This document shows positions 56,069-64,000 of a DNA stretch of 64,000 nucleotides, piece after piece. The notes under the pieces were generated by a model. That model saw only the letters and a program-made list of their open reading frames with translations, ran no database searches and had not been told where the DNA came from. Made by a program: the position numbers and the translations under genes. The DNA comes from Macrothele yani (Eukaryota; Arthropoda; Arachnida; Araneae; Macrothelidae): the NCBI GenBank assembly GCA_039090855.1, contig CM077012.1:142944541-143008540 (forward strand), read 5' to 3'. Numbering within the stretch: the first letter of the stretch is position 1; every line of letters starts with the position of its first letter.

Positions 56069-59000
56069 CAGGGTCGGACTGGCCTTATACCCAGGCTGGT
56101 GAACGCCTGCGCTCCCGGACTTGTAAGCTGTTAAAATCGTTCACTCCTGGTGAAAAATTATTAGTGTTTTTTATTTTGAAAAGTTGTATACGAATCCCCA
56201 GAAAAGAAATAGAATCATCTATGTTTCTTATTTCTTAATCTTTCTTCAATATTTCAGATTGAGTTCTCTGATTCTAGTATTTTTTCATTAGTGTAACATT
56301 TTTCATTTTGATTTTTTTTTCTGTGCGCGTGAACGGTGATGCAGGAACGGGGGGGGGGGGGCAGATGAATAGTTTTAAAGGGGTTTTTTTAGACAGGCAC
56401 ATGGCAGTCTTTTCAAATACGGGGCCCCCTGGACCAGAACATTGTTTGGGGGTCCTTTTTACACTGGTCATTCAATTTTTTTACCAATATTTTTTTTTTC
56501 AGATTACAATTTTGTTTATGGCGATACAAAATACAATAAAAAAAAAAAGTATGCTGATAAACAAGCAGACTCTTCTCAAAAAAAAAGGGGGGGGCTGAAA
56601 TTTAAAACAGCAATTGATACTAAAATTAACACAAGTTTAGTGCAGAGAAAAAAAGCATCACATTGAAAAGTCTTTAAAAAAATTTCACCGTGCGAAGTCT
56701 TTAAAGAAATTTCATAAAGAAATTTTATTGTCTTACATTAGTTTTTGTTTCCTTTAAAAGTGGCAAAGTCTTTAATGATGTCGGAATAGTTAAGTTTTTG
56801 TGTTACTTCAGTTCAATGGACCAAATTGAAAAACCAACATTTAAAATAAGTAAATTTATTTTTAATGTTTGTGACTCTAAATTTCTTAAATTTTTATTGT
56901 AATAAGTTAATAAATAAAACGCCGCATTATTGGAATCAAAACTCATTCTTTTCCTATGGTGGAGGCCGGAGGACACTGGCTTTTCAATTTTTCACCACAG
57001 TGGTGTGTGGCATCCGCATCATTTACTACACCTACATTCTCTGGGGCCTGTCGAATTGGATTGCAGGAAACCTTATTTATCCTCCGTTCCGTCCCTGGCA
57101 GGATCGCTGATGATGCAGCAGGTGCAGGAACTTGTTTATACCAGTTTGTCACTGTTCCTTTGTGATTGTGTTTCAGTGTTTGTGTACAGAGATTGGAAGA
57201 CTGATTTTGCTTATTAAAGAACTAATTTTAACAAGTAACAAGCTTCTGCCGCATGCCATTAAGCGTCACGGATACAACAGATACCGCCGCCGCGGGTGCC
57301 GCCGATATCGTTTCTTAAGCAAAAAAAACTCAGAGAAAATAAGGTAAAAGAAACCCCATCGGCCCTAGCGCCCTGGTATTAAAAGTTAACACATCTGTTC
57401 TGTACATTGCCCTACCCTACAATACTCATTTTTAACAATTGCAACTTTAAAACCTCGTGGCATACTAAAAATACCTGCAGGATAAAGCAATATAATCTCA
57501 TTTTTGATATCAGGTGACACATGGCAGCACAAGCCTCAAATTGCAAAGCAATGGAAGCGACTAGCCATTTGCATTTTGCAGTCAATCAGAATGAAGGCAT
57601 ACAATTTTTTTTTTTTAGTTCTGAATTCTTATTAATGTTACTATTTTTACAAGGTTTAATTTAGGTTAGAATCTCTGGGTCAAATCTTAAAATAAATAAA
57701 TGACCCACTTCATCTGAGCTGATTTTCTTGAAATTTTGCACACAAATGTATTTCCGGTGACAATACAATATTTATTTGTTTGTTTGTCTGGGTAGAATCC
57801 TGAAATCAAATTTTGACCCACTTCTACTGAGCCGATTTTGATTACAAAATCACAATTTCACAAAAGACTAAAGAGTATAAAATAAGTATATAAGAAAAAA
57901 CTTTTTAAGTTGCACGGTTTTATTAAAATGCACTAAAAAGTAAAAAATAATTAATAATCTAAAGCATTTTTATGGGAATTACTCTTTACTAAATAATATG
58001 CATTCCCAACCAATACAATTCTAAATAAGAGTTTTAGCTATCACAACAAAAAAAAATAAGTTTTTTAGCTATCACAACATTCTTGGCCATGTGTGACTAA
58101 AAATAAAATCTATGTGACTAATTTTTTTAGCTATTCTTCGTCATATGTGACTAAAAATAAAACCGTGGGGCGCCCATAAAAGAATTGTACTGGTTGGGAA
58201 AGCATTAAAAAATATATGTACCGGTATATATAAGTATTCTGACAATTGCTTAGATAAATTTCATTTCAAAAGATATTCAACATTACTCTTTACTAAATAA
58301 TATGCATTCCCAACCAATACAATTCTTTTATGGGTGCCCCACGATTTTATTTTTAGTCACATATGACAAAGAATGTTGTGATAGCCAAAAAATTTAATTT
58401 TTACTTTTTAGTGCATTTTAATAAAATCGTGTAACTTAAAAAGCGTTTTTATATATATTTATTAACTGCTTTTTAAATTCAATTTCATAAAAGTAATCTC
58501 TTTTTTCCAAACTCAATGTATTTAATTTAAAAAATAATGAGAAAATGCATTGCAAATGTGAATTTAGTATTTGTTGTTCTACTATTAGGTCATCAGGCCT
58601 TAGTATAAATAATGTCTCATTATTCTTATCCAATTATCAGTACACCAGGTCCAGGTGTCTGTAGAACTTAAGTTTCTATTTTACAATTACATTAGTTTTT
58701 CTCTAAAAACATTGTTACGTGTAAAATTTTGACGTTTTAAAAATTTTATTCAATTTTTAACTAAGTATTTACAAGGTTTCATGTTTGAAATAGCAAATTC
58801 TCAGAGAAATTTTAATCCCCAACACGTTTGTTATTTTTATTTGTAAAATGGAGCTTATTATTAATTGTAGACCGTCATTCTGGATGTAAGCAATTAATGA
58901 ACATCAAATAAAGATTCTTTAAAATATTTAAGCATCATATTTTTAAATTCTGAGTAAACATTAATAAGCTTTTACACTGCATATTGAAACTTACCATGCT

Positions 59001-59708
59001 ATAACAATTACACTGGTCAGTACCGGATGGTACTTTTGTGGGGCTCGGGCCGCTCTGGGCAAAATTGCATTGTGGGGCCCTAGAATAAATCTCATATATT
59101 AAAGTGGTTAAGTAAAAAGAATTTTCTTTTATCATTTTTAAAAAACTTCACCCTCGTAATAGGGAAGATATTATTTTTCTTTAATAACACAAGAAAACTG
59201 TCGTAGAAAACAGCTATCTCAATCAATGAAGTATTTACTTTGAGAATGAAAAAAAAAAAAAAAGAGAGAGAGAGAGAGAGCGACCACAATGTGGAAATGT
59301 AAACTGAAAAGTTTGATAGAGCAGAAAACAGAAATCTACAATTTTATTCCATGGGACGGAGGTTGCGTAATGATTCACTCGTTCTCATATAAAAAGTTCC
59401 TGATATAAAGATAACTGAAAGTGATCTCTGAATAATAACAGAAATGTTATTTTTTAATTAGGGCATCGAGGAAATCTCAGTATCCGTCTGAAGAAGGGAG
59501 ATAACCTAAGTATTTGAAAGTGGTAATTGCGAACTAAGAAGAGAAACAGTGTAAAAATATTGTTTTAAGGGCTGTCTGCCAAAAGGAATAGTGACAAACA
59601 CAAAACATATGCTGAGAGAGCGAGACAAAATTATTATATATTTTCACTGCGGGGCCCACGGCAATTGCTCCTGTTGCCCCTAACCCCTATACTCCAGCCG
59701 GCCCTGAC
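56069..59708. mobile_element. hAT-like non-autonomous repeat region
   Basis: 56069 begins CAGGGTCGGACTGGCC and the far end at 59708 reads, reversed, CAGGGCCGGCTGGAGTATAG. These are plausible hAT-type inverted termini. No 8 bp target duplicate is visible (CCTGCTTG before, ACAATGGT after), so they may belong to different copies. The interior holds GGGGCCCC-rich stretches near 56420, 59040-59080 and 59650, a G-run (56350-56361) and no transposase. A repeated motif TGACCCACTTC near 57700 and 57808 marks another small repeat. Confidence 0.4.
57896..58446. repeat. Nested foldback repeat (about 550 bp)
   Basis: Outer arms about 57896-57955 and 58393-58446 are inverted (core TTTTATTAAAATGCACTAAA). 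An inner segment (TAATATGCATTCCCAACCAA) occurs at about 57998 and 58299 in the same orientation. The segment with TGACTAAAAATAAAA and GTGGGGC...CCCATAAAAGAATTG appears in inverted copies at 58150-58190 and 58318-58360. Confidence 0.8.
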
Positions 59709-60140
59709 AATGGTTTACAAATAAAAATGTGTTTTAATCATCAGAAAACAAATACACTTTTTAATATAAGTTTTATGTGATGATTACAAAAATCAGTTTA
59801 ATTTTCATGTAATACCTTTAGTTTTTGGAATACGGCTTAGTGTTGATATTCACATAAAACATGATTACAAAGCAAAACTTATGATACATAGCTTTTTTTA
59901 TATTAATTTGTGGAGGAAAATTTAAAAATGAGTTAGATTTGTCTTCCTGTTATAAATTATCCCTGGAGTATCATAATTTTTGAAAGAAATGTCAAATAAA
60001 TGCCTAAATACAAGCGTTTTGAAACAGTCCAATTATAAAAGCATCGGATGATATACGAGTAAAACTGATTTTAAAAAATTACTTGCACTTTAACCTCCGT
60101 ACACTATATAAGTACCAAGGGAACTAAAGAACTAAAAATT
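59709..60140. other. No gene seen
   Basis: AT-rich spacer. Confidence 0.6.
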
Positions 60141-60183
60141 TATATAATATAATATAATATAATATAATATAATATAATATAAT
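60141..60183. repeat. (ATAAT)n microsatellite, left of RTE copy 4
   Basis: A run of ATAAT units. The same unit resumes at 62491-62529, on the other side of the RTE insertion. Confidence 0.95.
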
Positions 60184-61956
60184 CGATAAAAGCCATGCAC
60201 AATGGAAGTTCATATTCCCTCGCTCTTTCAATTAGTTCTCTCAGTACATGGATATGATCTATTGTGCTGTAGCCACTCCTGAATCCAGCTTGTTTTCTCA
60301 GTTGAGCCATGTCCAGTGTTACCTTCAAGCGGTGTGAAAGAACTTTAGTGAAGATTTTATAAACCACTGATAGGAGGCTGATAGATCTGTAGTTCCAGAG
60401 ATCCTCAATGTCACCTTTTTTATGTAGCAGGATCATTGTAGCAGTGTTCCAATCCTCAGGAATCTTCCCTTCATTAAGGCATCGAGTGAAAATTTGGGCG
60501 AGTACTGTTTCGATTTCTCCACTTGCTTCTTGTATGATGTCTACAGTAATTCCATCTTCTCCTGGAGCTTTCCCTTGCTTCATGTTCTTGATTGCATGTG
60601 CAACTTCAGCTGGAAGGACTGGAGGAACTCTGGTACTGGTACCTTTCATGATGTCTGGAGTGCATGTATCATCCCTTTCATATAATTTGGAGTAGAAATC
60701 TTTCACTCTTGTCAAAATTTCGCCTCTATTTCTTGTTACAGAACCATCTTCTTTTCTCAGTGCCATAATCTGTTTTCTTCCCTTACTGAGATGTCCCTTT
60801 GCTATCTTTAGGCTTTGGCTGTTTTCAATTGCTTTCCTCACTAGTTCACAGTTGAATTTTATGTCTTCAGTGATACTTTTTCTTACTGTCTTGCATAGCT
60901 TTATATATTCCACTTTGGAAGTCACATCTTTTTTAGTTGTCCTCATCTCTCTTCTTTTTTGCATCAACATTTTGGTTTTCCCTGATAATTTGTTCACATG
61001 CAACTTGTTCTTAGACCCAGCTAATTTTGTTGCTGTTTCCATAAGAGCTTTGGTTAACTTTTCTGTTAACTTCAGAAATATCCACTTCTTCCGATATTAG
61101 GCCTTCTAAAGCAGAGAATCTGTTCTTCAGTTCCAACTTGAAGGTATTATGGTGTTTTTTAAGGTTGGTTATGTCAATAGATTTTGTTTGTCTTATGAGC
61201 TTGCCACGTTCAAGTTTAGTGTTGAGATGCATCTTACATCTCGCCAATCTATGGTCACTACCTGTGTTGAACTTGTTTAGCACACTGCAGTCTTCTATGA
61301 TGAATTTTTTGTTACACATAATAAAATCAATTTCACTTGTCGTCCCATTTGGATGTCTCCATGTCCATTTCCTGTGTGGCTTTTTCTTGAAAAAGGAGTT
61401 CAAGATGAAAAACCGTTCTGCCTCTGCAAACTCAACGAGCGTATTTCCACACTGGTTTCTGTTGCCGTGACCGAATTTACCTACTGAAGTTTCATTCTGT
61501 TGCCGTTGCCCTATTTTTGCATTGAAATCTCCCATAATTATCTTCAAGTGCTGCTTACCTTTATTATTTAAGATGACGAATTTCCTCATAAAATTCTTCA
61601 ACTTCTTCTTCAGGATGACTTGTGGTGGGTGCATAAGTTTGAATAATCTGAGCTTGGTATCTTTTCGAGAGTTGGATAACGAGTCGTGCAACTCTGTCAG
61701 AGGAACTTTCAACTTCTACAACTTTATCCTTCAGTTTCTTGTTAATTATAAATTCAACACCACTAGTTCTGCCAGTATCTGTCCCACGATAGTAGAAGAG
61801 ATATCCACTTTTCAGTTCAATGATATCTTCTCCTTTTCTCCTTACCTCACTTAGCCCGACGATGTCCCACTTGATCCTTTGTAGTTCCTCTTCCAAATCA
61901 AGAAGCCTTGAATCAGAAGATAGGGAGCGTCCATTATACGTAGCCAAGGTCAGCAT
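60184..61956 (-). pseudogene. RTE endonuclease and partial RT, disrupted
   Basis: Met 61956 begins MLTLATYNGRS. The endonuclease motifs LSEVRRKGED, MGDFNAKIG and SDHRLARC are present. Frameshifts lie near 61570 (one extra base) and 61050. RT reaches only MAFIDY at 60184, so the catalytic FADD is absent. A 3 bp loss (61-codon region IKFNC) is also seen relative to copy 2. Confidence 0.9.
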
Positions 61957-62090
61957 CAGATGGCAGCCTAGTCCGGTCCTCTAGGGATTCTTAGCACCCT
62001 CTGCCTTCATGTCGCACTGGCCGCTGCCTTGGCCAGGTACATTCCAGCTACCGGAGACTGAGGGTCAAGATTTAAGTTGTGGAATCATTT

Positions 62091-62107
62091 GGGGGGGGGG
62101 GGGGGGG
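62091..62107. repeat. G17 homopolymer in RTE 5' region
   Basis: Copies 1 and 2 have TTTGGAGGGGTTTGG here; copy 4 has 17 G. Confidence 0.9.
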
Positions 62108-62490
62108 TTGGCCATAACTCACCACGCTGGCCAAGCGGGTTGGTGAGTGTGGGATAGCATTTCCTCTAATACCGATGGTATAGTTATACCGCTATTGGCG
62201 GTCGTCAGAGCCCCTTTAGTGGGAACAGGATGCACCACGAGAACGCGGGGTTGACATTTGTCAAGGAGAGGCTGTGAGTTATGCATCACCTGACCTTACA
62301 TTTTAGATTAGATTCCAAGGGACAGGAAAAGACCCAGAAGAAGACCACATGGGAGATGGGTGGATGAAATTCGAAAGTTTGCAGGGGTGACATGGAGGAG
62401 ACTGGCACAAGACAGACCGTTGTGGAGGAAACTTGGGGAGACCTTCATCCAGCAGTGGATTGATAATGGTTGACAATGATGATGATGATG

Positions 62491-62529
62491 ATATAATATA
62501 ATATAATATAATATAATATAATATAATAT
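62491..62529. repeat. (ATAAT)n microsatellite, right of RTE copy 4
   Basis: Continuation of the target microsatellite beyond the GAT tail. Confidence 0.95.
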
Positions 62530-62756
62530 TAATATTATACTAAATATACTTTTTTAGTGTAATGAGGTTAGTGTAAAACTAATAGCAAATTTGGAATCAG
62601 GGGTCTAAATATACCCAAACTTGCACATCTGTAGACTGTAATCTGTTTGCTTGATGAATTTTGCTTGTAGTTGTAGACCACTGTTATTATTGACATTACA
62701 TTCACAATATTCCTTTTCACTTTTTAGGCTTATAAACAAAAATCAGGTTCTCAAAA
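62530..62756. other. No gene seen
   Basis: AT-rich spacer. Confidence 0.6.
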
Positions 62757-64000
62757 ATGACAGAAAAAAAGGAATGTGGAATTACAAAGTACTGGATCAC
62801 ACCCTAAGCAACAGAAATTAGCATTTAAAGCTGCAGGAATAGTAGTGGCCCCTGCACCGACTTCACCATCACCGTTAAGGTGAACAGCTGAAGTTGAACT
62901 CTGAGAGTTTGTCTCTGAAATACTACAGCAAGTTGAGGGAGAGGAGGCTCGGGAGACATTAGTTGAGGATCAGAATCAGATTTATCAAAATTATTATGAT
63001 TCCATGCCAACTTCTTCAAAACCTCAGTTACCTCACCGACATGATAAAAAGGAACAAGTACCAGTTCTTCCAAAACCATCACGGGAACCAACAACGACAG
63101 AGTCTAGCACATCATCTGCGACTACAAGTCAGCCTATGCTTATCAGTATAACCCACGGAAACAGAAATCTCGCTGCATTTGCACCTCCTAGAAACAACGC
63201 ATGCACATCAGAAAAGCTGAGATTTCTATCATGCCATCCTATACAGCCATCAAGTGATAAGAACAGCTTGCCTTTCGATGCAAGTAAAATATATTTTCGA
63301 ACATTACCGAATGGCAGACTTATAAACCGTGAATCGCTTTCTTACTGTTTAGCCTTAAACAAACTGTTCTGCACAACTTGCATGTGCTTTGCAGAAAATA
63401 ATTTTGAAAGTCCCTTTGTAACTGGAATGACTCCATCCCCAAAGCATATATACGATCAAGTCGTGAGGCATGAAGCGAGTCAGTCTCACACAACAGCTGT
63501 GTCAGCCCTGTTGCTAGTGAGAAGAATGCAAAATATTGAACAATGGGCAAAGCAAAGAAACACAGAAGCAATTAATTACCAACAGGCGTCTGATACTAAG
63601 GAGGATAATTGACATTATATTGTTTATAGCTAAGCAAGGACTTTCTTACCAAAGTAAAAATGAGTCAGCGTTCTGTTTGGATGAAGCACGTGGACACCAT
63701 GGAAACTTTCTCAGCTTAGCACTTCTCTTAGTCAAGTATGATCCTGTTATGCGGGACCATATTTCCGAATCAATATCACACAGTCAAGCAAGAAAACAGT
63801 CAGCTAAAACTAAAGGACGAGGTTCGCTGGTAACGTTCTTATCCAAAACAACAGTCAACAAACTTATTTCTAGTTGTGCTCGTCAAGTGAAGCAAATGAC
63901 TGTGGAAGAAGTTAATGAAGCAAAAGCCTTCAGTCTTGAGGTTGACTCATGTCAGGACGTTGGTGTTATAGATCAAGTGGTGATTTGCTTACGATACCTG
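62757..64000 (+). pseudogene. hAT/ZMYM-like transposase (TTF-type zinc finger), cut by window end
   Basis: The main open stretch 63004-63612 has a Ser/Pro/Thr-rich N-terminal part. A TTF-type zinc-finger domain follows: FRTLPNGRLINRESLSYCLA, LFCTTCMCFAEN and KHIYDQVVRHEASQSHTTAV. A one-base shift near 63580 leads into RRIIDIILFIAKQGLSYQSK, then LLVKYDPVMRDHI, TFLSKTTVNKLISSCARQV and FSLEVDSCQDV, the start of the RNase H-like hAT core (Asp of EVDSCQD). Stops upstream (62772-62925) suggest the N-terminus is broken too. The hAT dimerisation domain would lie beyond the window. Confidence 0.85.

Larger units (their letters stand above)
60184..62492. mobile_element. RTE retrotransposon, copy 4, 5'-inverted (twin-primed)
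   Basis: 60184-62301 is RTE sequence antisense to the plus strand, from about codon 633 back to the 5' terminus. 62300-62492 is the last 190 bp of RTE in sense orientation with its GAT tail. About 0.9 kb between these parts is missing. Both flanks are the same ATAAT microsatellite. The left junction shows 5 bp of shared sequence (ATAAT, 60179-60183) between flank and RTE, the inner junction about 2 bp. Confidence 0.92.

Noticed and set aside
56061..59716. 8 bp target duplicate for the hAT-like region
   Set aside because: Flanks CCTGCTTG and ACAATGGT do not match.
1..64000. CRISPR arrays, bacterial operons, rRNA genes
   Set aside because: No spaced direct repeats of that kind, no ribosomal sequence, and the gene content is eukaryotic TE.

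Overview
This is eukaryotic, animal-type DNA: AT-rich, full of microsatellites, with no bacterial-style operons. Almost everything recognisable is transposable-element (TE) sequence: RTE-type non-LTR retrotransposons, Ty3/gypsy LTR elements, mariner/Tc1 elements, tRNA-derived SINEs, a pogo-type TIR element, a hAT/ZMYM-like gene, a large TIR element of an unplaced family, and palindromic MITE-like repeats. The TE mix fits an invertebrate, perhaps an arthropod such as a chelicerate, but nothing here fixes the taxon.

Layout. 1-1699: decayed RTE copy 1 (minus). 1743-7375: dispersed repeat, a 0.5 kb palindrome, a mariner ghost, two exon candidates. 7376-12213: complete but mutated gypsy element (gypsy-A, minus) with 331 bp LTRs. 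12594-14336: Tc1-like element. 15801-17132: mariner. 19647-20873: pogo-type TIR element. About 22.6-27.6 kb: a 5 kb TIR element carrying a conserved protein whose family I cannot name, interrupted by a SINE. 28-33 kb: old RT fragments, hairpins, exon candidates, a short mariner derivative. 33.7-43.0 kb: RTE copy 3, then a nested stack in which a mariner holds a Tc1-like element and a gypsy element (gypsy-B), and gypsy-B holds a SINE. 43.5-44.9 kb: jockey-like and I-like fragments. 46648-46959: a second SINE family. 47358-50525: RTE copy 2, with an intact 986-codon ORF and a perfect 12 bp target duplication. 52.3-56.1 kb: a Tigger-like tail and gypsy-C. 56.1-60.1 kb: hAT-like and foldback repeats. 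60184-62492: RTE copy 4, a twin-primed (5'-inverted) insertion in an ATAAT microsatellite. 62.76 kb to the end: a hAT/ZMYM-like transposase pseudogene.

Host sequence. Short minus-strand open segments flanked by AG/GT splice signals (6207, 6986, 19452, 21076, 31396, 32005, 32127, 32413, 45999 and 50988) may be exons of one or more long-intron genes whose introns hold most of the TEs. Four of them (21076, 19452, 6986, 6207) join in phase 0. I do not recognise the protein, and two exons carry disruptions. All exon calls are inference from reading frame and splice motifs.

Nearly every TE gene is broken. RTE copy 2 is the only element that looks capable of activity.
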